From NCBI RefSeq assembly GCF_963664075.1, contig NZ_OY760916.1:903501-967500 (forward strand): a stretch of DNA of 64,000 nucleotides. Direction: 5' to 3'. The translations under genes and the position numbers were made by a program. The stretch comes from an uncultured Desulfobulbus sp. GTDB lineage: Bacteria > Desulfobacterota > Desulfobulbia > Desulfobulbales > Desulfobulbaceae. Position 1 is the stretch's first letter, and every line of letters starts with the position of its first letter. The notes under the pieces are model-generated. The model saw nothing but the letters and a program-made list of their open reading frames with translations. It had not been told where the DNA came from and did no database searches. Below are positions 26,904 through 35,927 of this stretch, piece after piece.

Positions 26904-27084
26904 ACCAGATACAGGTTGCCCCCATCTCGGGTTCACGTGGCCGAGCAAAGGAATGTGATTCTTGCTGCACGGTCAAAAAATCATGCAGCGTATCTGGTTC
27001 CAGCATTTTTAATAGCTGGCGTACGTGTTCGGCAGAGGTTTGAAAAACGATGAGGAAATCCTTGCTGCTTCCCTTTTGGCTCAT
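26896..27084 (-). CDS. Possible small protein on the opposite strand
   Basis: 62 codons filling exactly the 146-base gap between two plus-strand genes. It converges with the YkgJ gene (8-base overlap) and overlaps the start of the next gene by 35 bases. Codon choice and composition look coding (FLIVFQTSAEHVRQLLKMLE, then a Cys near the end), and I see nothing sensible on the plus strand of this gap. Against it: no ribosome site ahead of ATG 27084 and no family recognised. Confidence 0.4.
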   Translation of the reverse strand: MSQKGSSKDFLIVFQTSAEHVRQLLKMLEPDTLHDFLTVQQESHSFARPREPEMGATCIWFK

Positions 27085-27526
27085 GGTCGTTCCGTGTATT
27101 TTGTTTTCTCCGGGGGAGGTGTGGGCTCTGCAGGTTCACGGTGAGCCCGAAGGACTCTATGTGCACCAAATTGCCCATCTCCATTATATTTTTGCGCTGG
27201 GATATTTTTATTGGGACATCAGGCGCACCTCTTTTACCGGACGTGGCTGGCGCTACCTGCAGATGTTCTGTCTGCTGATGACCTGCTGGAATCTCATGGC
27301 CTTCATCGGGCACATCGCAGGTGCCTATTTGCACCCATCTTCCCTGATCCAGAAAGATCATTACCTGACAACTTTATTACTGGAGCCGTTCACCCTGACA
27401 AAATACATTTATTATGTGACCAAGCTTGATCACCTGATCTATGTGCCCGCTATGTTTTTTCTCTTTCTTGGTCTTCGTTCCTTTTATCATTCGGTAGCCA
27501 AAAAAGATCAGGGGGGAAGACGATGA
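27050..27526 (+). CDS. Small His-rich membrane protein paired with a histidine kinase
   Basis: 158 residues: cleavable-looking signal (1-26, ending VWA), then three or four hydrophobic segments. Histidines lie at or near membrane boundaries: GLYVHQIAHLHYIFALGYF, FIGHIAGAYLHP and KLDHLIYVP. Such spacing could hold a haem or metal, but no classical motif proves it. The stop overlaps the kinase start (ATGA), so it is probably an accessory sensing subunit of that kinase. No family name recognised. Confidence 0.7.
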   Translation: MRKSLLLPFWLMVVPCILFSPGEVWALQVHGEPEGLYVHQIAHLHYIFALGYFYWDIRRTSFTGRGWRYLQMFCLLMTCWNLMAFIGHIAGAYLHPSSLIQKDHYLTTLLLEPFTLTKYIYYVTKLDHLIYVPAMFFLFLGLRSFYHSVAKKDQGGRR

Positions 27527-29088
27527 CCGGATTGCCCATGCTGCCGACAATCGTTGTGGATGTGTCGGGCTCAGTGCTCAATATAATTTTTTCCTCGCTT
27601 TCTCTCTGGTATGCCTTCCGCCTGACCCGTCTTAAGCCGGATAATTTCCTCTGGGGATATCTCTTTTATGTAACGCTGGCCATCACTGCCTTTGCCTTGT
27701 CACGGGCTGTTGGGCATCTGGCCAAAGAAATTTTTTATATAACCGATAATATTGCTCTCTGGCGTGATATTGCCCCCTATTCAGGTGGAATTAATAGCTT
27801 CTGTATGATCTCGGTGGCTGCGGTCATGATTTTTTATCACAAGGGCGTTCAGGCCTACGAGGCTATTGAACAAGAAGCTGCCAAACTCAAACAGTCCAAG
27901 ATTCGCCTGACCCAAACCGCCAATGAACTTAAGGAGCTAAACCTCAATCTTGAAGATAAGGTCGAGGAGCGTACAGCTGAATTATCTGAGTCGGAAAAGA
28001 AATTTCGCCACCTTTTTACCGCCTCTAAAGATATGGTTTTTTTCACGGATAAAGACCAGAACATCCTTGATATCAATGATTCCGGTCTCGAAATGCTCGG
28101 CTATGCAGGTACTGACAAGCCCTCTTTGGGATTATTGGACCTTTTTCGCAACGAGGGAGCGGTGCGAGCCTATGGCCGAAGTTTGGTTATGTATGGCTAT
28201 ATTCAGGACTTGGAAGCGGAGTTTAAAAAGCAGGATGGGACAACAATTTATGTCTTGATTTCAGCGACAGCGCTGTATGACGAATATTCCCAGGTGATTG
28301 GTTCTGAGTGCATTGCAAAAGATCTTACTCGCCTCAAAACCATGATGGAACAGCTGGTATCCAGTGAAAAAATGGCCTCGGTGGGCCAGATGGCTGCTGG
28401 CATTGCCCATGAGATCAATACGCCCCTTGGTATTATTCTTGGATATGCCCAGTTGATGATGGATGACTTTGAGCCCGAGTCAGAAACCTACCAGAACCTT
28501 GAGGTGATTGAACGCCAGACCCAGGCCAGTCGAAAGATCGTCGCTGACCTGCTGAAGTATTCACGCCAGTCAGGAAGCGCTCGCGAGAGTGTGAATATCA
28601 ATGAGATCTTTACCGATGCGGTTGCGATCACAGAGCATAGTCTCAACCTGAGTCATGTTAAGGTGTTTTTGCATTGTGCAGAGGATTTGCCTGTGATTGT
28701 CGGTGATCCAGAAAAACTTCGCCAGGTGGTCGTCAACCTGATCAACAATGCCCACCACGCCATGGAAGGGATGGAGCGGGGGGAGTTGCACCTGTTAACT
28801 CGATTTGAAAAGAATGAAGGCAAGGTGATTGCCGAGGTTCGCGATACGGGACACGGCATTGAGGAGAAGATCAAAGCAAAGATCTTTGATCCATTTTTTA
28901 CCACCAAACCTGTCGGTAAGGGGACCGGACTTGGTCTCTCGGTTTCCTATGGAATCATTCAAGAGCATGGAGGGACTATTGAGATAGACAGTCCTGTGCA
29001 TGAACCGAATGGGACTGTAGGGCAGGGGACCCTGTTTCGCCTCGTCTTACCTGTTGCCCAGGAAACCAGCGCCATTAAGGAGGAGTAG
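27523..29088 (+). CDS. Membrane-bound PAS sensor histidine kinase
   Basis: 521 residues. Three hydrophobic segments in the first 110 residues (about 12-28, 45-65, 88-107), a coiled-coil linker (about 112-155), PAS domain (about 158-280), HisKA with the acceptor in [19 protein letters not shown], and a full ATPase domain ([45 protein letters not shown]). Co-translated with the His-rich membrane protein and followed by a single receiver protein, so these three form one signalling unit; the upstream NtrC-type regulator is a second candidate target. Confidence 0.92.
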   Translation: MTGLPMLPTIVVDVSGSVLNIIFSSLSLWYAFRLTRLKPDNFLWGYLFYVTLAITAFALSRAVGHLAKEIFYITDNIALWRDIAPYSGGINSFCMISVAAVMIFYHKGVQAYEAIEQEAAKLKQSKIRLTQTANELKELNLNLEDKVEERTAELSESEKKFRHLFTASKDMVFFTDKDQNILDINDSGLEMLGYAGTDKPSLGLLDLFRNEGAVRAYGRSLVMYGYIQDLEAEFKKQDGTTIYVLISATALYDEYSQVIGSECIAKDLTRLKTMMEQLVSSEKMASVGQMAAGIAHEINTPLGIILGYAQLMMDDFEPESETYQNLEVIERQTQASRKIVADLLKYSRQSGSARESVNINEIFTDAVAITEHSLNLSHVKVFLHCAEDLPVIVGDPEKLRQVVVNLINNAHHAMEGMERGELHLLTRFEKNEGKVIAEVRDTGHGIEEKIKAKIFDPFFTTKPVGKGTGLGLSVSYGIIQEHGGTIEIDSPVHEPNGTVGQGTLFRLVLPVAQETSAIKEE

Positions 29089-29170
29089 AGCCGACCGAGG
29101 TGCTGGGAACAAAACTCAAGGGTGCCCTCAATTCAAGGCCACAGTGGAACAACGACCAGGGAGGTGCGAT

Positions 29171-29530
29171 ATGGCTGAAATACTCATTTTGGATGATGTG
29201 CTTGATGCCACAGTTCTTGTTGGAAAGATACTGAAGAAAAAGGGGCACGTCCCCCACACCTTTACCGAGGAGGATGAGGCCATCGCCTATGCCCGGTCAA
29301 ACCCTGTAGATTTGGCGATTTTAGACATAAAATTAAAAAAAATGAGTGGAATAGAAGTACTTGCTCTACTTAAAGAGCACAATGCCAATATGCGGGCTAT
29401 CATGCTCACAGGATATCCCACCATGGAAACCGCACGGGAAGCAATTGGTCTTGGTGCCGATGAATACTGTGTCAAACCCATCGACCGAGCCGAGCTTGAA
29501 GAGAAAGTAGAGCAGGTTCTGGCACGTTAA
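29171..29530 (+). CDS. Single-domain response regulator (receiver only)
   Basis: 119 residues, all receiver: acidic pair in LILDDVLDATV, phospho-acceptor Asp52 in LAILDIKLKKMSG, Thr/Ser in AIMLTGYP and Lys in EYCVKPI. No output domain. GGGAGGT stands 6-7 nt before ATG 29171; the frame continues upstream to 29054 but without homology. Likely acts as a phosphate shuttle between the kinase before it and other partners. Confidence 0.9.
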   Translation: MAEILILDDVLDATVLVGKILKKKGHVPHTFTEEDEAIAYARSNPVDLAILDIKLKKMSGIEVLALLKEHNANMRAIMLTGYPTMETAREAIGLGADEYCVKPIDRAELEEKVEQVLAR

Positions 29531-29555
29531 GCAAAGCATCTGTCAGCAACCAGGA

Positions 29556-31220
29556 ATGACTATGCCGCAGTCACGTGAACAGCGTTTTTTAGAAATATTT
29601 CAGAAGGTAACACGTCTTACCTCTACGGTGTATAATCATCAAGAGGTCATGGATACCATTGTCGAGGCGCTCCCGTCGTTACTTGCAATAGACGCCTGTA
29701 CCATTCGTTTGCATGATTCCTCCATTGGCAGTTTTGTTCTTGGAGCTGCCCATGGTGTCTCCATGGAATACCTCTCCCGTGAGGTCATAGATACCGAAGA
29801 AACGCTGAATATGGTCCGCTCTGGACATCCTGTGTATTCTCCCCATGTGGACGAGGACCAGTATCTCCCCTTTCATGAAGAGGCCAGTCGGGAAGGGATC
29901 AAAAGCGTACTGACTCTGCCCATTGCCTACCAGGATGAACTCATTGGCATTATGCGGTTGTTGACTCGGGATGAACGAAGTTTCTCTCCTGAGGAAATCT
30001 CTTTTACCATGGCTCTTGCCGAACAGGTGGGGATAGCCCTCTCCCATGGGCGTATGTTTGATGAAATGGCGGCCCAACTGCGTTTTCTTCGTGAAATTCA
30101 AGAAGTTTCCGCCCTGGTTAACTCTACCCTTGATCTCGCTGCAGTGCTTAACGGATTGGTTGAGCGTGTCGCACGGACCATGCGGGCTAAGGGGTGCACC
30201 CTGCGTTTACTTGATCCTGAAACAGGACACCTGCATCTTGCTGCAGCACATGGTGTTTCCCAGGCATATCTTCAGCGGGGGGAAGTGGAGCAGGAACAGA
30301 ACATTCAGATGGTGCTCTCAGGAGAGCCAGTCGCCATTTACGATGTCAGTCATGATAGCCGTATTGATTATCATCAGCAGATGGGGCACGAGGGGATTGT
30401 TTCCTTACTAGCCGTCCCCATAAGGGTCAATAAGGGTGTTATTGGGGTTATGCGCATATTGACCGATGTGCCTCGGGTTTTTACCGAGACCGAGGTGCGT
30501 TTTGCCGTCACTCTGGCAGAGGTGGGCGGCGCTGCCCTGCGTAATGCACGGAATTTTAAACAAATCAGTGACCTGGTTGGCCAAATTCAGGAACATGAAC
30601 AGTTTCTTGGTGATATCCTCAATAATTTGCGACACCAACTCTTGGTGTTCAACCGTGATCGTCGCCTGGTGCTTGCCAATCAAGCCTTTCTCGATACACT
30701 TGGCGTGGCCGAAGAGGAGATTATCGGCATGCATTACAGGGATCTTTGTTCCCAGAAAGAAGAGCACAGTATTTTCCCGGTAAACCAGCTCCTGGAAGGG
30801 GGGGAGATGGTCCCTTTGGTCCAGCAGTTACGCGTGGGGGAGCAAACGTATTGGTTTGAACGCTCTGCATCTCCCATTCATGGGAAAGATGGCAGTATTG
30901 AGTATGTTGTCGAGATTATACGTGATATAACGACAGATCGTATGTTTGAGGCGGAAAAACTGCAGAGGAGTAAACTCCAGGGCATTGTGGAACTCGCGGG
31001 AACCGTCGCCCATGAAATCAACTCCCCGCTCTTTGCCGCTCTGGGAACAGCCCAGCTTATTGCTGAAGAGCATGAGGATACAGCGTTAAGCGAGGAGTTG
31101 ACTGTAGTTATACGTAATTTGAAAATTATCGGTGAGTTGACAAAAAAAATGACCACCATGACAGGGTTTTCCCGTCAAGAGTACGTGGGCTCAAGGAATA
31201 TTTTGTCCTTTAAAAAGTAA
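29556..31220 (+). CDS. GAF-GAF-PAS protein with HisKA-like helix but no ATPase domain
   Basis: 554 residues, soluble. GAF 1 (about 20-165), GAF 2 (about 185-330), PAS (about 350-455), then a dimerisation helix with a His in ELAGTVAHEINSPLFAALG. The protein stops about 50 residues later (MTTMTGFSRQEYVG) without the N, G1 and G2 boxes of a kinase ATPase domain. The two GAF domains are alike (LGAAHGVSMEYL / LAAAHGVSQAYL), pointing to internal duplication. No frameshifted ATPase fragment is visible in the next 280 bases. It may be phosphorylated in trans or act as a sensory partner of the kinase at 27523. Confidence 0.85.
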   Translation: MTMPQSREQRFLEIFQKVTRLTSTVYNHQEVMDTIVEALPSLLAIDACTIRLHDSSIGSFVLGAAHGVSMEYLSREVIDTEETLNMVRSGHPVYSPHVDEDQYLPFHEEASREGIKSVLTLPIAYQDELIGIMRLLTRDERSFSPEEISFTMALAEQVGIALSHGRMFDEMAAQLRFLREIQEVSALVNSTLDLAAVLNGLVERVARTMRAKGCTLRLLDPETGHLHLAAAHGVSQAYLQRGEVEQEQNIQMVLSGEPVAIYDVSHDSRIDYHQQMGHEGIVSLLAVPIRVNKGVIGVMRILTDVPRVFTETEVRFAVTLAEVGGAALRNARNFKQISDLVGQIQEHEQFLGDILNNLRHQLLVFNRDRRLVLANQAFLDTLGVAEEEIIGMHYRDLCSQKEEHSIFPVNQLLEGGEMVPLVQQLRVGEQTYWFERSASPIHGKDGSIEYVVEIIRDITTDRMFEAEKLQRSKLQGIVELAGTVAHEINSPLFAALGTAQLIAEEHEDTALSEELTVVIRNLKIIGELTKKMTTMTGFSRQEYVGSRNILSFKK

Positions 31221-31428
31221 GGAGAGCAACTCAGCCCGTGTGAGGCCTGTAGCTGCCATACGCGCTAATATACCTGTATATGCTCAGAGGGTGATGGTGT
31301 AAATGGTCAGTGCTTTGCAAGAGATGGGCATTGAGTTGCAGAATCTGTCGGTAAATTTTCGATATCCGGACATGCGGATTATTCGCTGATCCCAGCAATT
31401 TGGCTTGACTTCTTCAGGGATTTACTCC

Positions 31429-31457
31429 TTGCCATTCTTCTCAATCAATGCGATACT
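31429..31457 (+). promoter_or_regulatory. Candidate promoter of the PilZ gene
   Basis: TTGCCA (31429-31434), 17 bases, GATACT (31452-31457), 40 bases before the PilZ start. The 277-base gap before it (31221-31497) also holds a 28-codon open frame (31303-31389) that I do not consider a supported gene. Confidence 0.45.
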
Positions 31458-31497
31458 AGGGCAGATTAAATTTGAAATTTTCCTCAGGTTTTCAGAT

Positions 31498-31908
31498 ATG
31501 GACGTGGCCAACTCAACAATTTATCATCACGACAAAAGACGGTTTGCTCGCGTACCTTTTGAGCGCACGATCAAGCTTTTTGCTGGTGACGTGAGGAGTA
31601 GGACGTACAGCTCCAAAAATTTGAGTCTGGGAGGAATGTTTCTGGAAGGAGTGGGGGAGTATGATATTGGTCAGGACTGCCGTATCGAACTGCACGAGAC
31701 CGGCCAACGCGCAAGTTTAATCTATAAAATTTGTGGAAAAATTGTCCATGCCGATAAAAAAGGCGTAGGAATCGAATTTACCGGTATAGAAGAACATAGT
31801 CTTATGTACCTTCAGACTATGGTGTTGTATTCTTCAGAAGACCCCGTCGCCGCTGCGGAAAAATTTGCCGAAGTCATGGCGCAGCCAGGTTCTTCTTCCA
31901 CCTGCTGA
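31498..31908 (+). CDS. PilZ-domain c-di-GMP-binding protein
   Basis: 136 residues, single PilZ domain: RxxxR in DKRRFARVPFE and the N-x-S-x-x-G motif in NLSLGGMFLEG, both needed to bind cyclic di-GMP. ATG 31498 follows AGG by about 9 bases and leaves the usual short N-terminus before the RxxxR; the frame extends upstream to 31405 without similarity. No GGDEF or EAL gene lies in the window. Output unknown, possibly motility, surface or transcription. Confidence 0.88.
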   Translation: MDVANSTIYHHDKRRFARVPFERTIKLFAGDVRSRTYSSKNLSLGGMFLEGVGEYDIGQDCRIELHETGQRASLIYKICGKIVHADKKGVGIEFTGIEEHSLMYLQTMVLYSSEDPVAAAEKFAEVMAQPGSSSTC

Positions 31909-32001
31909 GCAATCCCGTTAACCTCAAGCACAAACCAGAGCTGGATGCTTTCCATGTTGTGCTCTCCAGGTTTGTCCACATCCATTATCTCTCAAATTTT
32001 C

Positions 32002-32820
32002 ATGTCTCAGCCAAACAGTGAATTATTGGCCCCAATACGTTGGTTTGCCACGTTAGGTGCGCAAACGCTCTATGTGCTCATCGATTTGGGGCGAATGGGA
32101 ATATTTTGTTTTTGGGCGGTTATTGGTCTTTTTAAAAGACCTTTTCGTTTTCAAGAGTTGCTCAAACAACTGAGCTTTATTGGCGGCGGCTCAATAACAG
32201 TTATCTTTTTTACGGCCCTTTCATCAGGTATGGTGCTCGGGTTGCAAGGCTACTATTCGCTCCATAAATTTGGGGCTGAAGGCATGCTTGGTTCCGCAGT
32301 TTCTCTGACTCTGATCATGGAACTTGGTCCGGTTTTAACTGCACTGATGGTCGCGGGACGTGCAGGCTCTGCCATGTGTGCTGAGATTGGCATTATGCGT
32401 ATTTCAGAGCAGATAGATGCGTTGGAATGTATGGCGATTGATCCCTTCCGCTATTTTATTTCTCCGAAATTTCTAGCTGCCCTTATCTCCATTCCTCTGT
32501 TGACAGCTCTTTTTGATGTGGTCGGGATTTTAGGCGGCTATATTGCGGGCGTACACCTGATGGGGGTAAACTCCGGCGCTTATTTCTCAGGAATGGAGCA
32601 AAGTGTGACTAACCATGACATTCAGTTGGGGATTATTAAGTCCTTTGTATTTGGATGGCTGGTCGTCTGGATTTGCTCCGGGCGGGGATACTTGGTGCAA
32701 AAAATTCGGGGTGCTGGATTTGGCGCAGAAAGTGTGAGTAAGGTAACGACCCAGGCGGTGGTCATGTCTTCAATCTCTGTACTGGTCTTTGATTACCTCC
32801 TCACGGCGGTGCTGTTATGA
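32002..32820 (+). CDS. mlaE: MlaE-type ABC transporter permease
   Basis: Inner-membrane permease of the system that moves phospholipids between the outer and inner membranes. 272 residues with the MlaE core [20 protein letters not shown] and [17 protein letters not shown]. The frame is open to ATG 31945; neither start has a good ribosome site, and I chose ATG 32002 because similarity begins near it. Its end overlaps mlaF (ATGA). Confidence 0.9.
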   Translation: MSQPNSELLAPIRWFATLGAQTLYVLIDLGRMGIFCFWAVIGLFKRPFRFQELLKQLSFIGGGSITVIFFTALSSGMVLGLQGYYSLHKFGAEGMLGSAVSLTLIMELGPVLTALMVAGRAGSAMCAEIGIMRISEQIDALECMAIDPFRYFISPKFLAALISIPLLTALFDVVGILGGYIAGVHLMGVNSGAYFSGMEQSVTNHDIQLGIIKSFVFGWLVVWICSGRGYLVQKIRGAGFGAESVSKVTTQAVVMSSISVLVFDYLLTAVLL

Positions 32821-33605
32821 AGACGTCGTCGCAGCAAGAGGTGGCAATTCGTTTTGTCGATGTTTGTGTCAGCTTTGCAGGGCGCAGTAAAGAAAATGTT
32901 GTGCTTAACCACGCAAATTTTTCAGTTCCCCAAGGGAAAACCACTGTTATAGCTGGAGGTTCAGGTCAGGGGAAAAGTGTTATCCTTAAACTGATCCTTG
33001 GTTTGCTCCGACCCAATTCTGGTCAGGTTCTGGTTGGCGAAAAAGACATCGCCACCATGGGCTATTCCCAGTTGCAGGAGCAACGGATGCGTTTTGGGGT
33101 CTTGTTTCAGGGCTCCGCTCTTTTTGATTCGCTCACCGTGTTCGAGAATATTGCTCTACCCCTGCGAGAGCGCACAAAGATGCGCCAGCATGAAATAGAG
33201 GCCAAGGTAGAACTGACACTGGAACAGCTCGAGCTTACCGGTCATGAGGACAAATATCCTGCTCAGCTCAGTGGAGGAATGAAAAAAAGGGTCGGCCTCG
33301 CCCGTGCCTTGCAACTTGATCCAGAAATTGTCCTCTTTGATGAGCCGACCACGGGACTAGATCCGGTTATGACGAAAGAAATTTACGAACTGTTTACGCA
33401 GACCCACCAACGGCTTGGCTATACAGGGGTCATTGTCAGTCACGATATTCCGCAGATTTTTTCACTAGCAGACCAGATCATTTTACTCAACAAAGGGGAG
33501 TTGGACGTCTTTGCAGATCCAGCGCTGATCCCAAGTTCTTCGAAACCTAAAATCCGGGAATTTGCACGGTTGGTCCTTGGTCAGGAGGAGATTGCTTTGT
33601 CCTGA
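32817..33605 (+). CDS. mlaF: MlaF-type ABC transporter ATPase
   Basis: ATPase of the Mla lipid transporter, 262 residues. Walker [10 protein letters not shown]-loop [20 protein letters not shown], signature [15 protein letters not shown], Walker [15 protein letters not shown] and the switch His in GVIVSHD. Co-translated with mlaE. No mlaB (STAS) gene follows, unlike E. coli. Confidence 0.93.
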   Translation: MKTSSQQEVAIRFVDVCVSFAGRSKENVVLNHANFSVPQGKTTVIAGGSGQGKSVILKLILGLLRPNSGQVLVGEKDIATMGYSQLQEQRMRFGVLFQGSALFDSLTVFENIALPLRERTKMRQHEIEAKVELTLEQLELTGHEDKYPAQLSGGMKKRVGLARALQLDPEIVLFDEPTTGLDPVMTKEIYELFTQTHQRLGYTGVIVSHDIPQIFSLADQIILLNKGELDVFADPALIPSSSKPKIREFARLVLGQEEIALS

Positions 33606-33662
33606 GCGAGCGTAAAGAACTTTGGCGCAATCCTCGTGTGAAATGACGTCTGTAAGGTGTGC

Positions 33663-33694
33663 TTGAATCCGTGACGGCGTGCACTGAACAACGC
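33663..33694 (+). repeat. Dispersed intergenic repeat, copy B
   Basis: Starts TTGAATCCGTGACGGCG and continues through GCACTGAACAACGC; it matches the minus-strand copy at 54431-54467 over both blocks, which differ mainly by a 5-6 base indel in the middle. It occupies the 127-base gap between mlaF and mlaD, inside what otherwise looks like a continuous operon. Confidence 0.7.
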
Positions 33695-33732
33695 TCACAG
33701 ATCCCGGGTGTATTCAATAAAAGGAGGAAGCC

Positions 33733-34185
33733 GTGCACAATTCGCGCATGGAAATTTTTGTTGGTATTTTTCTTGTCGTTGGATTCTTGGCACTGAGTTG
33801 GTTGGCTCTTCAGCTTGGTGAAGTATCATGGCTAAACGGATCCAAATCATATGTCATTAATGCAGAATTCAATAATGTTGCCGGTGTGAAGGAGGGGGCT
33901 GATGTCCAGATTGCCGGGGTAACTGTTGGAAAGGTACAGGGCTTACGTCTGAGCAAAGACAGGCGGGCTGTTGTGAGCATGCAACTTGACAAAGACATCA
34001 CTCTGCCCATAGACTCAATTGCATCGGTGAAATCTCAGGGGATTATTGGCGATAAGTATATCCAAATTACCCTGGGGGGAGATGAGGTCCTCTACAAGCC
34101 TGGTGAAGTTATCTGGGATACGGAATCGTCGGTGGATCTCGAATCTTTGATTTCTAAATTTGCTTTTGGTCAGGTTGGGAAATGA
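33733..34185 (+). CDS. mlaD: MlaD-type MCE-domain lipid-binding protein
   Basis: 150 residues: one N-terminal membrane anchor (about 8-28) and a single MCE domain (about 36-115, with FNNVAGVKEGADVQIAGVTV and SQGIIGDKYIQITLGG). In the Mla system it forms a periplasmic hexamer ring docked on MlaE/F. GTG 33733 has a perfect AAGGAGG five bases ahead. Overlaps mlaA by four bases. Confidence 0.93.
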   Translation: MHNSRMEIFVGIFLVVGFLALSWLALQLGEVSWLNGSKSYVINAEFNNVAGVKEGADVQIAGVTVGKVQGLRLSKDRRAVVSMQLDKDITLPIDSIASVKSQGIIGDKYIQITLGGDEVLYKPGEVIWDTESSVDLESLISKFAFGQVGK

Positions 34186-34970
34186 TGAAAAATTGTGGAA
34201 CTCCCTTGTTGGCTCTTCGAACAGTTCGTTTGGGGACGCTCGTTCTCATGGCAGTTTTTTTCCTTACAACTACCCCTGTACAGGCTGTGGACTTGCTTGA
34301 TGATGCAAGTTATGACTCGGCGCCAGAAGAGCGCGTGGCTGACCCCATTGAGCCCGTGAATAGGGCTTTTTTTGCTTTTAATGATAGCTTTTATCTCTGG
34401 GTGCTGGACCCGGTAGCCAGTGGCTACGCCATGGTTGTTCCTGAAGATATTCGCGGTTGTGTCGATAATTTTTTTTATAACCTTGCCGAGCCGGTTCGGG
34501 CGGCTAACTGTCTACTGCAGGGCCGGATCTATGATACTGGCGTTGTCCTGACACGATTTGTTATTAACTCAATCTTTGGTGTTTTTGGGTTGGCCGATGC
34601 CGCCGAGCATGAGTTTCAGTTGGATCCTGTCCATGCCGCCTTCGGGGAAACCCTTGCGGTCTGGGGAATTGGTGATGGCTTTTATCTGGTTGTGCCCTTT
34701 TATGGTCCGTCGACAGCTCGTGACATTCTAGGGGTTGGCGTCGATACCTTTGCCAGATCGACCTATTATCCGTGGCGTGAGGATGATCTCACCCAGCTCT
34801 CTGTGGCCCTAGGTGCCAGAGTAAATACCGCCTCGCTTCACCTGGGTGAATATCAGGATATGAAATCAATGAGTTTTGATCCGTATGTCGCGTTTCGAAA
34901 CGGATATTTCCAGCTGCGCAGTAAACGGCGTCAGCACGGGCAGCCGGTCACCAGCGCTCCGGCAGAGTAA
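34182..34970 (+). CDS. mlaA: MlaA/VacJ-family outer-membrane protein
   Basis: Removes mis-placed phospholipids from the outer leaflet and hands them to MlaC. 262 residues; family motifs DPIEPVNRAFFAFND and RFVINSIFGVFGLAD. The signal sequence ends TTPVQA-VDLL: no lipobox Cys is present, so unlike E. coli MlaA it is probably not lipidated. It sits inside the mla operon rather than elsewhere in the genome. Confidence 0.9.
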   Translation: MMKNCGTPLLALRTVRLGTLVLMAVFFLTTTPVQAVDLLDDASYDSAPEERVADPIEPVNRAFFAFNDSFYLWVLDPVASGYAMVVPEDIRGCVDNFFYNLAEPVRAANCLLQGRIYDTGVVLTRFVINSIFGVFGLADAAEHEFQLDPVHAAFGETLAVWGIGDGFYLVVPFYGPSTARDILGVGVDTFARSTYYPWREDDLTQLSVALGARVNTASLHLGEYQDMKSMSFDPYVAFRNGYFQLRSKRRQHGQPVTSAPAE

Positions 34971-35041
34971 TAAGCTTGCAATCTGTTACTTGGTGTCATT
35001 GTATTTTGGCATTTTACCGTTTTTAATCTTTAGGTACGTAC

Positions 35042-35677
35042 ATGTTGGCCTCATCCATTCAAAAAACTCTATTTTACCTTCTTTGCCTTATCTCCAGTTT
35101 TGCTGTCTGCACGGTTGAAAGCAGTTTTGCCGCCCCTGATCCGACAGAACAGTTCAGGCCTTTTCTTGCAAAAGTCGTCACTAAACTTGCTGAGCCAGAT
35201 CTCAAACAACTACCCAAAAAAGAACAGGCCCAGCAGATGATCAAAATCGTTGAGGAACGCTTTGATTTTCAAGAAATGAGTAAACGTGTCCTGAACCAGC
35301 AGTGGCGGGAACTCTCACCTCAGGGGCAAGAGGAGTTTCAGGGGCTTTTCACTCAGTTGCTGCAATATGTCTATGTGGCAAAGATTGAGGATTATTCAGG
35401 TCAACAGGTCAAATTTATTCAGCAGAGAATGCGTGGTCCACGCGCCGAGGTGCAGACCGAGCTGGTAGACACCAATCGGAGTATCGCTGTCTCCTATCTT
35501 CTTATGTTGGAAAACGATCAGTGGATGGCCTACGATGTTATTGTTGAGGGGATGAGTCTGGTTCGAAACTATAGAGACCAGTTCAAAAAAATTATTCAGG
35601 ATGATGGTTACCCTGAACTCGTTAAACAGGTTAAGAGTAAAATTAGTGAGTTAGAGCAGCAATACTCTCATAAATAA
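35042..35677 (+). CDS. mlaC: MlaC-type periplasmic phospholipid carrier
   Basis: Shuttles phospholipid between MlaA and MlaD. 211 residues: signal peptide (about 1-30, ending FAA), then the MlaC/Ttg2D fold with ERFDFQEMSKRVLNQQWREL and YDVIVEGMSLVRNYRDQF. Last gene of the mla set, 71 bases after mlaA. Confidence 0.9.
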   Translation: MLASSIQKTLFYLLCLISSFAVCTVESSFAAPDPTEQFRPFLAKVVTKLAEPDLKQLPKKEQAQQMIKIVEERFDFQEMSKRVLNQQWRELSPQGQEEFQGLFTQLLQYVYVAKIEDYSGQQVKFIQQRMRGPRAEVQTELVDTNRSIAVSYLLMLENDQWMAYDVIVEGMSLVRNYRDQFKKIIQDDGYPELVKQVKSKISELEQQYSHK

Positions 35678-35720
35678 TTGTTCGGATACGTTGATCCGAG
35701 GCGATAGCTGCAAAGTTGAC

Positions 35721-35752
35721 TGGCCATTTTCGTGATGGGACGGAAATGGCCA
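35721..35752 (+). terminator. Hairpin after mlaC (weak terminator)
   Basis: Twelve-base stem (35721-35732 with 35741-35752, one G-U pair) around an 8-base loop. It is followed by GATTCTATTT rather than a clean T-run, so termination may be partial. Confidence 0.5.
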
Positions 35753-35853
35753 GATTCTATTTAACACGCTGGAATTGCACCAATCTCCTGAAAAAAAGGT
35801 TAGTATTCAGGCTGCCTAAGATATTTATCTTTCCTGTTAATTCTTCTTTTCTC

Positions 35854-35882
35854 TTGGCGAAAGTATATTTTTTTTGTATAAT
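35854..35882 (+). promoter_or_regulatory. Promoter of the yceD-rpmF-plsX operon
   Basis: TTGGCG (35854-35859), 17 AT-rich bases, perfect TATAAT (35877-35882). A small hairpin (TCTCCG/CGGAGA, about 35883-35900) lies at the expected transcript start, followed by GGAGG and ATG 35928. Confidence 0.8.
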
Positions 35883-35927
35883 TCTCCGTTTCAGCGGAGA
35901 AAAGTGCGTCTTGCGGAGGGGTTAGGT

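Noticed and set aside
31303..31389. 28-codon open frame between the GAF protein and the PilZ gene
   Set aside because: Too short to judge and no similarity; checked as a possible lost ATPase-domain fragment of the GAF protein, but it shows none of the N/G boxes.
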